DNA of 64,000 bases, taken from positions 18,264,716 to 18,328,715 of the forward strand of contig OX336392.1 of NCBI GenBank assembly GCA_946902985.2. Direction: 5' to 3'. A program made the position numbers and the translations under genes. This document shows, piece by piece, positions 1 through 10,800 of this stretch. This DNA comes from Meconema thalassinum (Eukaryota > Arthropoda > Insecta > Orthoptera > Tettigoniidae). A model generated the notes under the pieces. That model was given only the letters and a program-made list of their open reading frames with translations. It was not told the DNA's origin and did no database searches. Positions within the stretch are counted from its first letter, which is position 1. Each line of letters starts with the position of its first letter.

Positions 1-400
1 TCTATTTAAAAGTCTCAACTTCGCTTGACTGCCATGTTGGTTTTGTAGTCACCAGGATTTTGAAAGTCTCATAGGGAACTTCTAGTAGTGCCCTTTATCA
101 CCGTACACAATTTCAGGGCGATATCGGTAATAGTTTCGGAGATATTGAATGCTAGTGAAATATTTCACACAGTCGCCATGTTGGATTGGTGAGACGTAAC
201 AAGATTTGAAGGGCACGATCGAGGTCGCCGGGAATAGCGCCATGAACTTACCGAGTTTCATTGAAATCACTCCAGCCGTTTAGATTTTATTAGGGACACA
301 CACACACCTCTCACACACACACAAACACACACACGCACACTCACACGGACAAGAGGTGATCTCATAAGCCTATTTTTTCAAAATTGAAAATAGGCTAAAA
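1..400 (-). repeat. Family C Helentron-like repeat, 5' end (runs off window)
   Basis: Non-coding interspersed repeat, minus orientation, truncated by the window edge. Its 5' end (right side) shows the family hairpin: AGCCTATTTTC and its complement separated by a few bases (about 368-398). This is followed leftwards by a CA-rich microsatellite (297-345) and the motif for 'flanked by AAACGGCTGGAG' shared with the copies at 44270 and 30170. There is no coding capacity. The short ORF at 82-270 is a chance frame, because the same translation recurs in other copies. Family assignment is firm from internal alignment by eye; the Helentron-like classification is inferred from architecture. Confidence 0.7.
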
Positions 401-930
401 ATGGCCTCAACCCTCGAAGACGCGGATTGAGCGACTTGGAAGGAAGGAGAGCCATAAAAGGCAGATAGGAAAGTGAAAGCGGAGAGGGTCCGCCCCACAG
501 GTAATGGATAAAAGGGGGAAAACCGGACCCAGCTCAGGAATCCCTCGGGGTCGCCAACTCCCGAACTCACCAGCCGTGAGCCCCTGAGGCTGTAGCACAA
601 TCCACGGTGCACCAGAAGTGGTGGGGCTACATACACCCTTCCTCCTTGAGGGCCTTGGGCAGAAGGCAGGAGATAACAGGAAAAGAAAAAGAAGGCTGAC
701 CCCTCGCAGAAGGAGGGTATCAGGAAAGATGAGACAAGGGCCAATTAAGGCGGGAAAGGAAGAGACTCCCTAGGCCTCGGATATCCTAATACCGTCGGGG
801 TCGGAAGAGAAGAAGAGTTGACCAAGAGAGGTCGTCAGGAAAGAAGACGGAGAGGAGCCCGGCACAAATAAGTGGAAGAAATGCCGGACTCAGCTGGGGC
901 CCCGTGGTCGCCAAACCACGTCCCACTAGA
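401..930 (-). repeat. Repeat G, GC-rich interspersed repeat (minus)
   Basis: Minus-strand copy of the GC-rich repeat best seen at 50485-51205. Recognisable blocks are the GGGACGTGGTTTGGCGACC region near 900-925, the CCGACCCCGACGGTATTAGG block near 785-810 and the TTCGAGG...GAGGGAC block near 405-440. The overlapping ORFs on the minus strand (370-744) are open only because the repeat is GC-rich. They are not conserved as protein between copies, so no gene is called. The 3' end of this copy is replaced by the adjoining family C repeat. Confidence 0.7.
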
Positions 931-1023
931 TGTGAGATAACAATCACATATAACTAACGAATCTTGACTAGTTGTGGTAGTTTAATTAGGACCTACTACT
1001 GCAACTAAATAAGTGTACCGTAT

Positions 1024-1704
1024 ACAATATACAGGGTGTCTCAAAAATGTACTAACACTTTGAATGACTATAAAATGATTATTTATGAACATAGAGACAA
1101 GTTTAAGGTCTTCAATTATAGACGAGACATGTAATTAAAGACTCATGTTCGCAAATGTACAAATTGATGACCGTCAGTGTCCAGACAAAGCTGATAACGC
1201 GAAGCAATGGATTCGCAAACGTTACGACAAAGTTCATTTGGAATTTCGTGACATTATCTGTCACTTTCCAATTTCGTCTTGGAATGTAGGATTTCCTGCG
1301 CAGACGCTTCATGATGCGATGGACGCTATCTTTTGAGATGTGTGTCTCTCGAGCCGTTTGTCGTAGTGATTTCGGTGGGGATCGAGTGAGGGCTTCCTGC
1401 ACCTGTTCTTCTTTTCTAGGACTGGTGGATGTCCGTGGTCGTCCAGAACGTTTCTTGTTGACGTTGTGAACGGTTCCATCTGCTTCAAATTTATCTCCCA
1501 TGCGAGCAATGGTCCGGTGCGTTGGTGGCGGTTTGTCGAACTCCTGGACACTGACGGTGATCAGTTTGAACATTTGCGAATATGAGTCTTTAATTACATG
1601 TGTCTTCTATAATTGAAGCCCTTAAACTTGTATCTATGTTCATAAATAATAATTTTATAGTCATTCAAAGTGTTAGTACATTTTTGAGACACCCTGTATA
1701 TTGT
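1024..1704 (-). mobile_element. Long-TIR MITE derived from a Tc1/mariner-type transposon
   Basis: A 681-bp element with terminal inverted repeats of about 130 bp each (1024-1155 and 1572-1704), beginning ACAGGGTGTCTCAAAAATGT and flanked by TATA-rich sequence, consistent with TA target use. The right TIR is a close reverse complement of the left, including the distinctive GTACTAACACTTTGAATG block. The only coding remnant is an HTH-only transposase fragment on the minus strand. The catalytic domain is absent, so the element is non-autonomous. Confidence 0.85.
1165..1573 (-). pseudogene. Transposase N-terminal HTH fragment inside the MITE
   Basis: Minus-strand ORF of about 130 usable residues. 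It carries a paired-type double helix-turn-helix: a first HTH with PPPTHRTIARMGDKFEADGT, a GRPRTS linker (AT-hook-like GRPR motif) and a second HTH with SLRQTARETHISKDSVHRIMK. This matches the DUF4817-like N-terminal DNA-binding region of insect Tc1/mariner-superfamily transposases. No DDE catalytic residues follow, because the frame runs into the TIR. It could encode a DNA-binding-only protein that competes with a full transposase for TIRs, but nothing shows that it is expressed. Confidence 0.7.
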
Positions 1705-1810
1705 AAATATCATAACCCATACTTGTGGACACGCATTTAATAGCCTAAGTGTACAGTATCTGAAAATGATGGCTTGACAATCGAAACTGGTCATCCAAGT
1801 GTATTAATTT

Positions 1811-3603
1811 TTAGCCTACTTTTCACATTTTGCAAAATTGAGGAAAAAGTAGTCTTATGAGATCGATCCGGGAAAATGTGTGTGTGTCTGTCTGTCTGTC
1901 TGTCCTTCTGTCTGTCTGTCTGTCTGTCTGGCTGTGTGTGTGTGTGTGTCCCCCCCCCCCTATCAACTCCTAAACGGCTAGAGCAATCGAAATAAAATTT
2001 GGTAGGAGTAAAGATCTATACCTGAATATCTCACGGCCATATTTGAAAATGATGTCAGTGCTGCCAACTGCTGAAAAATCGCAATTGAAATTTGAGCTCC
2101 ATGTTGGATATCCTGGAAGGTATGAATGGGAGCTATCTCAAAATTGGCACACATGAATGAAAATCCACAGCCTGCTTCCAGTCTCCGACCGGGTCAGGAA
2201 TGGAATGAATGAAGCCCCCATCTAGCGGCGAGGATATGAACTGTGCCGGCTGCCGAGGCCTGACGCACTCCTCTGGGGCAATGAGTAAATGAATGACAGA
2301 TGAAATGAAATGATAGTGGAGAGTGTTGCTGGAATGAAATTTTGACAGGGAAAACCGGAGTACCCGGAGAAAAACCTGTCTGCCTCCGTTTTGTCCAGCA
2401 CAGATCTCACATGGAGTGACCGGGATTTGAACCACGGACCCAGCGGTGAGAGGCCGGCGTGCTGCCGCCTAAGCCACGGAGGCTTCAAAATTGGCACACA
2501 TATAGATAATTATATTGCAGTTTAATTTCCAGGAGGCCATACATGGCAGTGTTGCCAAAATGATTATAAGCCTACTGATAGGTCCAATATTTAAATGCAT
2601 ATAACTCCTACACTATCAATTGGAATTCAACCAAATTTCGTATGTTGTATGTGTACATAACCAGATATGACTGAACGTATTCTTATGAACCACCAGTGCT
2701 GCCAACTGTTAAAAAATGCTCTTAATTTCTTTTATCCAAATACCAATATACATGAGAAAGTATGCAAGCCGACAGCTTTAAACTATGCACACGTATAGTA
2801 CATTACATTCTATATTAATTTGGAGTAACTTATATACGTCAGTGCTACCAACATGATTCTAAGCCTGCTGAGAGGTCCAACTTTAAATACATGTAACTTC
2901 CATACTATCATTTGGATTTCAACCAAATTTCGTATGTGCTATGTGTACCATAACAGCTACGTTTATGTGTATTCTTAAGAGCAACCAGGGCTGCCAACTG
3001 TTAATAAATGCTGTCTCTATTTTTGTTACCCTAATATCAATATATCAGAAAGAATGCAAGCCAATAGCTCTAAACTTTGCACACGTATAGTACCTGGCTT
3101 TCTAGATTACTTTGTAGTAACTAATATACGTCAGTGCTGCCAACATGATTCTAAGCCTGCTGATAGGTCCAATTTTAAAATGCATGTAACTTCTATACTA
3201 GCTAATGGATTTCATTCAAAATTGACACAACAATAGATCATATTATTTCAGATTATTTCTGACCAATACATGCATGACACTGTTGCCAACATGATTTTAC
3301 GCGCTGTTAGATCCAATGTTTAACTGCATGAAACGTCCATGCTATTCATTGGACTCCAACCAAATTTTGTATTCTGTACCTTAAGAGATGGAACTAAGAA
3401 TCTATTCAGTCACCAGGGCTGCCAACTGTAGTGCTCTATTGGGCTACATTATGCCAGGTATACAGTATTTCGAACTAATTAGAAATTTCGATATTACCAA
3501 CTTAATTTCGTCATTATTCTAGATAGATCCATATCGATTAATCATTGGCATGAATCTTAAATTTTAAGAAAAGTAGGCTCTTTAGTTCGTCACGGAACTT
3601 CTT
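1811..3603 (+). repeat. Family A Helentron-like repeat (full copy with nested SINE)
   Basis: Complete plus-strand copy. The 5' end has AGCCTACTTTTCACATTTTG with a complementary arm (AAAAAGTAG) forming a hairpin. A GTCT/GT microsatellite (1877-1950) and a C-run follow, then tandem diverged units of about 150-170 bp that each carry CCAAATTTCGTA-like and GCTGCCAACTG motifs. The 3' end has AAAGTAGGCT (complement of the 5' arm), then about 24 bp with a terminal stem-loop AGTTC..GAACT ending in CTT. It has no ORF of interest. A minus-strand SINE-B is inserted at 2155-2484. Confidence 0.75.
2138..2501 (-). mobile_element. SINE-B, tRNA-derived, with 17-bp target duplication
   Basis: The minus-strand SINE body is at 2155-2484. 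Its tRNA-like head at the right end reads (minus) GCCTCCGTGGCTTAGGCGGC with a B-box GTTCAAATCCCG. The tail holds the CTAGATGGGGGC and GACCGGGTCGG-like blocks also present at 33327-33660. It is flanked by perfect 17-bp direct repeats, TCAAAATTGGCACACAT (2138-2154 and 2485-2501). This is the signature of LINE-mediated target-primed integration, here into a family A repeat. ORFs in this stretch are shadows of the repeat. Confidence 0.9.
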
Positions 3604-5247
3604 GTTAATCTCATGTAAACATTTCTCTTTCAGGATTGCGGAAACAACCATTACAATTGTGTACAGCACGGGACGCGCGGTGGTTGCGCAATAATCGAAG
3701 TTTGGGCCAGGAAGCAGCGCGGTGTGTGCGCCGGCCTGCTCTCAGCTGTTCGGGCACTCAGTGATATTCCGCCAGCCGTGCGAGTTGGATGCGCCGCATC
3801 GCGTCGTACTGGTCGAATGGAAAAGTGGTTTGTGTTTGTGAACGATATATGGATTAAAGGGCGTGTGTCATTATGTGCTTGGGAATATAAACAACACGTA
3901 CTCAAAGGTGTCCACAATGGAAGAGAAAAATCATTGTATTCGGCAAGCAAACGATGTTGAACGGAATGTACGATCTTTCTGCCGAAACAACTTAGTGAAA
4001 TGTGTATCTAATTGTAACATCAAACAAAAGGAGGCATTAGTTCACTAATTGATTGCAGTCTATTAGTGTAATTGCTAGATTTCTCAATACTGATTGATAT
4101 TTCCATTGAATTTATCTTGTGATTCTTTTTGTATGCTTTCTAATGAAACTAAATGATTTTATATTCTGACGAAGATACAGTATGCGGAACTACAGTGAGT
4201 ATAATTCTCAGTGATGTGAACCATGTGTCGTAACGTTTAGCGTTTCGTACGTACCGCAATTATAAACGTCCTGTATAAACAGATTTTATTCAGATAACAA
4301 ACTGTTGATATTAGCTTGCTCCATGGTGGACTGGAATAGTGTTCGGTTGTGTTCTTCGGTTGATTTCAGAATGGTTGACAAACTATATATCTTGGAATTG
4401 TTCAGCTCGAGTGAATAAGATGAATGCTTCATGCTAGCAGAGTACTAAATGACCTACACGCACAACCTTGTAAGTAATCTAACCTGATATTTATAAATCA
4501 TTTGATGTGTTAACTACCCCCATTGTACGATGGAGGTTTGGGCCAGACGCCATGCGCTTCCGCTCTATCGATTCGCCTCAGCATGGAATTTCTTATTAGT
4601 TACCCTTCTTGATTGTCAGTGGGACTAGGGGGCACGCATTACATCTAGCTCTGCACCCTAACGTTCATCGCTCTGCGGGGTAAACCGTTACGTGTGTCTC
4701 AACTCTATTAATGTGTTGACGAGATATTGAACCATTGTGTTACCGTGTGAAAAATAAAGCGCTGTCATCCACACTACGCATGGAGCCAGTCCTGTAATTT
4801 AAGTCATACAATTGAGGTAGGCGTTACCCTTCGATCGATCCAGCATCTCGCACACTGTTTCCCTTTTAGCTTTTACTTCCGGGCTCCTGCTGGCTGCCAA
4901 ACGGGGATGGCGCATGCCCCTCGCGCTGCCAAATTCCCCAACAATCGCAGGTAGAAACGTAGACTACGGTATGTGACCAGCTGCTGTTTCATAAGTTATC
5001 TACCACTATTTTTTATAGCCCATTGTAAGCTGTGATTTGCCATGTAACATACAGGAGCAGTAGAGTCTTTTTCAATTTGATGATCGATTAAGCTCACAGA
5101 GGGCTCAAAACTAGTAGAATGTGGGTTAGCGACCATCGGGCCCTAGCTCATCTGTGTAGGGTCACCAGATGGAATGTGTGACATAATGTTCGAAAATGTA
5201 GGACACCACAAAACCTAACACTAGAAGGCAAAAATAAATATAAAAGC
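3604..5247. other. Unassigned non-coding stretch
   Basis: No recognisable protein, RNA gene or repeat family. A locally GC-rich, CpG-containing patch at about 3650-3800 holds a 78-codon ORF (3724-3960) with no familiar motif. An AATAAA lies at about 4751. This could be an untranslated exon or promoter region, but nothing in the sequence decides it. Confidence 0.3.
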
Positions 5248-6278
5248 AAGAAGTTCCGTGACGAACTAAAGAGCCTACTTATCTTAAAATTTAAGGTTCA
5301 TGCCAATGATTAATCTATACAGTATGCCTGGCATAATGTAGTCTAATAGAGCACTACAGTTGGCAGCCCTGGTGACTGAATATATTCTTAGTTCCATCTC
5401 TTAACGTACAGAATACAAAATTTGGTTGGAGTCCAATGAATAGCATGGACGTTACATGCAGTTAGTCATTGGATCTAACAGCGAGCGTAAAATCATGTTG
5501 GCAACAATGTAATGCATGTGTTGGTCAGAAATAATATGATCTATTGTTGTGTCAATTTTGAATTAAATCCATTAGTTAGTATAGAAGTTACATGCATTTT
5601 AAAGATGGACATATCAGCAGGCTTAGAATCATGTTGGCAGCACTGGCGTGGGCCTATATTAGTTACTCCAAATTAATCTAAAATGCCAGGTACTATACGT
5701 GTGCATAGTTCAAAGCTGTCGGCTTGCATATTTTCTGATATCTTGGTATTTGGATAAACTAAATTGAGAGTATTCATTAACAGTTGGCAGCCCTGGTGGC
5801 TCCTTAGAATACGCTGTCCTATCTGTTTATGTGCACATAGTACATACGAAATTTGGTTGAATTCCAATTGAAAGTGTAGAAGTTATATGCATTTAAAAAT
5901 TGGACCTATCAGCAGGCTTAGAATCATTTTGGCAACACTGACATGTATGGCCTCCTGGAAATTCAACTGAAATATTATCTATACGTGTGCCAATTTTGAA
6001 ATAGCTCCTATGCATAACTTCCAAGATATCGTTAATGGAGCTCAAATTTCAATTGCGATTTTTCAGCAGTTGTTAGCACTAACAATATTTTCAAATACGG
6101 CATTGAGATATTCCGGTATATATGTTTACTCATACCAAATTTTGTTTCCATTTTTGCAGCCGTTTAGGAGTTAATAGGGGGGGGGGGGGACACACAGACA
6201 GGCACACACACATTTTCCCGGCTCGATCTCATAAGTCTACTTTTTCCTCATTTTTGCAAAATGTGAAAAGTAGGCTAA
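5248..6278 (-). repeat. Family A Helentron-like repeat (minus)
   Basis: Minus-strand copy about 1.03 kb long, shorter than the copy at 1811 because fewer internal units are present. The 3' terminus (left) reads AAGAAGTTCCGTGACGAACT, which is the terminal stem-loop, followed by the subterminal AGCCTACTT. The 5' terminus (right) has the hairpin around CTACTTTTTCC...GTGAAAAGTAGGCT. A G-run and CA microsatellite occupy 6178-6212, at the same relative place as in the other copies. Confidence 0.75.
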
Positions 6279-6317
6279 TAAATATTTTAATGCATATTAT
6301 TCTGCTAACATAGGCTA

Positions 6318-6892
6318 CTAGCGGTAGTGCCCGGCTTCGCCCGGTGGATTTATTTGTTTTATGGATGATAATGAATACTACTGCAGAACTGGAGCGCTCA
6401 CGTATGATCGGAATAAATGAAAGTACATTTGAAAGCACCAACTCTTATTGCAGTCGATAACCTCAGTATACTGCACCAACACCATCGCCCTTATACAGAG
6501 TCATACTATTGTCGTGATGATAACTGTTTTAAGGGGACTAAGAAATCCTTTTGCACTAATTACTCCCCGTGACTGCAATTAATCAGCTCGTAATTCTGCA
6601 CCAGAACACTGGTATGGGCAACGTGGTGCAGCCCGCATTGCCATGCAACAATAGACTTCGGTATTATTGACGCTGTTCTGGAGCGCTTGTTCTTCAGACT
6701 TACTGAACAAAAATCAATATTTAAGGTTACCTGAGAGGTGTAGCCTAATGCTACATAGCCTAAACTATTCCTCTTGAATCAGGCTATCATATACAAAATT
6801 AATTTTTCGAATCCGACTGGTAGTTCCAGAGATTAGCGCTTTTAATCAAACAACAAACAAACTCTTCAGCTTTATTATATTAGTATAGATTT
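6318..6892 (+). repeat. Interspersed repeat beginning CCCGGCTTCGCCCGG
   Basis: Starts with CTAGCGGTAGTGCCCGGCTT and ends with TTATATTAGTATAGATT. These begin and end signatures recur at 9525-10390 and resemble a repeat type that is widespread in insects. There is no ORF. The class is not determined here. Confidence 0.5.
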
Positions 6893-7718
6893 CTATTGAG
6901 AAACATTCATAGGCTATATCAAAGAGGAACTAATTTGTCCTGCAGGACAAAATGATTAGACACTGAGCTTGATGTTCGTTTCTTCCCATTTGGAAGGTTT
7001 TATATTTAGTTGCTAAAATGTAGTTTAATTTAGACTTCCGTTTTGGCATTGAAGAAAATCGCGTTTAGCCGTCGTTTAATTTACGACGTGTTGAGAGAAT
7101 GCATTCGCAAGCAACACTGCTGACTCGCCAACATTCAAGCAGCAAGGAGAAACGTTGCAATGGATATGAAACTTTCTCCCCTCAGATGATAGACATTCAT
7201 AGCATCACAGATCATATTATAACAGTACTGGAGGACATTTACGAATTTAAAGAAATTCCTTGAACTGTAGGGCATATCCGGAGATCGGAATCTTCCGGAC
7301 ATCTGGTGACCCTATTGCTGGGGCACGTGGGTTAGTGACCATGGGGCTCTAATTGAACCTGGCATTGTCTCTACTTGTCCCACGCTAATCTCTTTCATCC
7401 TTCTTGTCGTAATACCGCGGCCAGTTCTCGTTCTATGTCGAGCCTGATGGAATTTGGGTATCAGTGTCCTAATGCCATCAATCTCTCGCCTTTTCTCCCT
7501 GTGACATACCCTTTCCTAATTACGTAAGTGGGGGTTGCAGTCACTCACAAAATTCTTACTATTTTAGTAAGAGTCGTTTAGCGGTGTGTTAAGCCCGCCA
7601 CACATGCTGCATTACGGCTACTATAAGCGAAATTCACCCCAGGGGCTGATAGTACGTTTGTTCGGGAATGGGTGACCATAGGGATCCTGAGCTGAGTCTT
7701 ACGGGCAGGCCTCTCCAT
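6893..7718. other. Unassigned non-coding stretch
   Basis: No coding region, RNA gene or repeat that I can name. ORF 7578-7769 on the minus strand is short and ends inside the family B repeat, so it is not treated as a gene. Confidence 0.3.
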
Positions 7719-9253
7719 TTTTAGCCTACTTTCGATTTTTGCAAAAAATGAAAGTAGACATGAGATCACTACAGGGCGAAAAAAAAGTCTGTGTGTGTAT
7801 GTGTGTGTGTGTGTGAGTGAGTGTGTGTACTCTGAATGTCTGTCCCCCCCCCTATCAATTCGAACACGGTGAGCGCAAATTGAACGAAATTTGGTACAAA
7901 GGTAGCACTAGCAAAGGACACCTCACCTTGTCAGTGTCATGTTTTATATCGCCGCCATCTTGACGGAAACGTAATGGTGGCCACACAAATGTTCAAAGCT
8001 TAAATCAAATTACGACTAACCTAATCATCCGATCTCTACCAAATTTTGCAACAACATACCGTTATGGAGGGAGCATCCTTTGACAAATCTAATAGGTCAT
8101 TAGCCAAATAGTTTGCGGATGGCGGCCATCTTTGTGTCAAAATCGATTACCCCTATTAATTCGAACACGGTGAAACCGAATGGAATGAAATTTGGTACAG
8201 AGGTAGCACTAGCAAAGGGCACCCCAGTGTCATGTTTTATATCACCGCCATCTTGACGGAAACGTAATGGCAGCCACCCAAATGTTCAAAGCTTAAATCA
8301 AATTAAGACTAACCTAATCATCCGATCTCTACCAAATTTTGCAACAACATACCTTTATGAAGGGAGCATCCTTTGACAAATCTAATAGGTCATTAGCCTA
8401 ATAGTTCGCGGATGGCGGCCATCTTTGTGTCAAAATCGATTACCCCTATTAATTCGAACACTGTGAAACCGAATGGAATGAAATTTGGTACAGAGGTAGC
8501 ACTAGCAAAGGGCACCTCAGTGTCGTGTTTTATATCACCGCCATCTTGACGGAAACGTAATGGCGGCCACACAGATGTTCAAAGCTTAAATCAAATTATG
8601 ACTAACCTAATCATCCGATCTCTACCAAATTTTGCAACAACATACCGTTATGGAGGGAGCATCCTTTGACAAATCTAATAGGTCATTAGCCTAATAGTTC
8701 GCGGATGGCGGCCATCTTTGTGTCAAAATCGATTACCCCTATTAATTCGAACACGGTGAAACCGAATGGAATGAAATTTGGTACAGAGGTAGCACTAGCA
8801 AAGGGCATCTCAGTGTCATGTTTTATATCGCCGCCATCTTGACGGAAACGGAATGACTGCCACCCAAATGTTAAAAGCTTAAATCAAATTTCGACCATCC
8901 TAATAATTTGATCTCTACCGGATTTTGCAACAACATGCCTTTTTGTGGATAGCATCTTATGACTGACTACAAGGTCATCAGTCCAATAGTTTGCAAATAG
9001 CGGCCATGTATGTGTGCAAATCCATTCCCCAGATCAATTCAAACACGGTGAAACCGAATTGAATGAATTTTTTTCCAGAGGTAGCACTAGCAAAGGGCAC
9101 CTCATATTCATGTTTAATATCCCTATAGCACGTTGTATTTCAACAAGCTACTACAACCAACTTTCAATTATACTCCTTGAAAAGGACAAAGAGTTATAAC
9201 AATACCCATGCATTTAGGAGAAAGTAGGCTATATGTTCTTTACTGAACATCTT
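7719..9253 (+). repeat. Family B Helentron-like repeat with about 300-bp tandem units
   Basis: The 5' hairpin TAGCCTACTTTCGATTTTTG with complementary AAAGTAG is followed by a GT microsatellite (7790-7835) and a C-run. About four tandem units follow, each containing TTCGAACACGGTGAAACCG, GGTAGCACTAGCAAAGGGCA and TTTTGCAACAACATACC. The 3' end has AAAGTAGGCT then the stem-loop ATGTTC-TTTACT-GAACAT ending in CTT. It has the same architecture as families A and C but a different internal sequence. No coding capacity. Confidence 0.75.
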
Positions 9254-9524
9254 ATTTCTTTCATTACTCGGAGAGTTGAAAAGGCGTTCCTTTATGTTTT
9301 CGGTAGACTTTTTTTATTTTATTTCTTCGTGCAATAAGTACTGTAGCAGGCTAATAGAACTATGGTCATGCTCATTAGGGGCAGATTTAAAGCATGTGGC
9401 CGCCGGAGTGTCCTGGTGCAGGAATGCGCAATGATATGAACACTAACTCAAGAGTCCCACAGCCTGGCTAGTTAACCACACATGATGTGAGATTTTGAAG
9501 CCATTAAGTTATGCTTTTTATACT

Positions 9525-10390
9525 GTAATTAGCAACCCATCCCGGCTTCGCCCGGGAACAGTTATGAATGCATTACGTGATAAGCGCTTTTTTATCGATG
9601 TCAATTAACAACGATCAATATCCATTTTACGTCTCGACATGATGGGTTAAAATCACTGACTGGACTATTAATTATATTATCATGGAGATGCATGTGCAGC
9701 AAATTGTTGTCAGACCTAATTTATGAATGGCGAGGTGCATGAAACACAAATCCCCCTTCCATCCAATCTTAACTCGACTGTGAATTTTGCGGAACGAAAA
9801 GTTCGCAGGCGAAATGAAGAAAAGCCGAGTTGCACTTCCAGGGAAACTTCAAACACAACCACGCTTCTCTAAAGTTTTTAACTCAACACGACTCGACAGT
9901 TTGCTGCTGGCTGTATCTGGGGCAATAAGCTCGTCCGCTAGCTAAGCTGTAACTGGGGCGATAGACTCTCCCCTAGCCAGCTCGTAAACTGTCGCCTCAG
10001 TAGTTGAATGGACATTGTTGGAAGAAATTAAAACGTAAAAACACTTATAGTGGGCGATGTATTGAAGCTAGACATATGCTGTCGCGGACTTTTTTGTAGA
10101 ACTTTTCATGCTGAACAATTCTTACACTCATAGTATTTAGATATTTTTAACGGTTTGCCCAGCGTAAGCTTACAAAGCGCTCGGACGCCAGGTTTTTTTT
10201 TTCGACTTTTCCACTGAAATTGTTACTGCTCGGCTTCCTTTGATCATAACTAAATTATTTTTTACAGAAATCATCCTCGAGATATCCTTTACAGAATGGT
10301 GAAAACCGCATCAAAATCCATCCAGTGGTTCTCGAGTTTACCCGTAACATCCAACAATCGGGGACTTCGTTTTATACTAAGTAGAGATTT
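9525..10390 (+). repeat. Interspersed repeat beginning CCCGGCTTCGCCCGG, second copy
   Basis: Begins with AGCAACCCATCCCGGCTTCG and ends with ATACTAAGTAGAGATTT. A near-terminal block, AAAACCGCATCAAAATCCAT, is typical of the repeat type. It is diverged from the copy at 6318. No ORF. Confidence 0.45.
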
Positions 10391-10494
10391 ATAAATTGAC
10401 AATCAACCAGACGAAGCTAAAATACCCAAGTGCTCTATCCAGTCGGCCGCGGAGCCGGTCAGAGGCCCATACCGTAGATGTTAGGATTATCAAA

Positions 10495-10800
10495 AACTAC
10501 TACATTGTCGCCTCGTTGCGTAGTGGCTAGCATTCTTGGCTGTCGCCGCAGAGGCCAAAGTTCGATTCCCGGTTTGAGGCAGGAACTGGGTACACTCAGC
10601 ATCGGGAGGCAAAACTGAGAAGAGGCGGGTTCTATTCCTACCTCAGCCATCCTGAAAGTGGTTAGTGGTTTCCCACTTCTACTCCAGACAAATGCTGGTA
10701 TGGTGCAGCATGGCTGATTCCTACCCACTGTAGCTCAATTACAATACACACATTCAAGTACACGGGGATGCATGACCACGATGTCGCAAAGCGCATAAAA
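10495..10800 (+). mobile_element. SINE-D, tRNA-derived
   Basis: The tRNA-like head reads GCCTCGTTGCGTAGTGGCTA, with a B-box-like GTTCGATTCCC at about 10560. The body contains the GGGTTCTATTCCTACCTCAG block and ends with CAAGTACACGGGGATGCATG. The same family is seen in reverse at 43036-43490. The minus ORF across it is a shadow. Confidence 0.65.

Noticed and set aside
370..744. 124-codon minus ORF
   Set aside because: Lies wholly in repeat G. Other copies do not keep the frame, and openness follows from GC-rich composition.
3724..3960. 78-codon ORF in a CpG-rich patch
   Set aside because: No recognisable domain, no splice or conservation evidence, and overlapped by an equally long antisense ORF.
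8150..8900. Regularly spaced direct repeats that could suggest a CRISPR-like array
   Set aside because: Units are about 300 bp, imperfect throughout and without unique spacers. They are internal units of a eukaryotic interspersed repeat.
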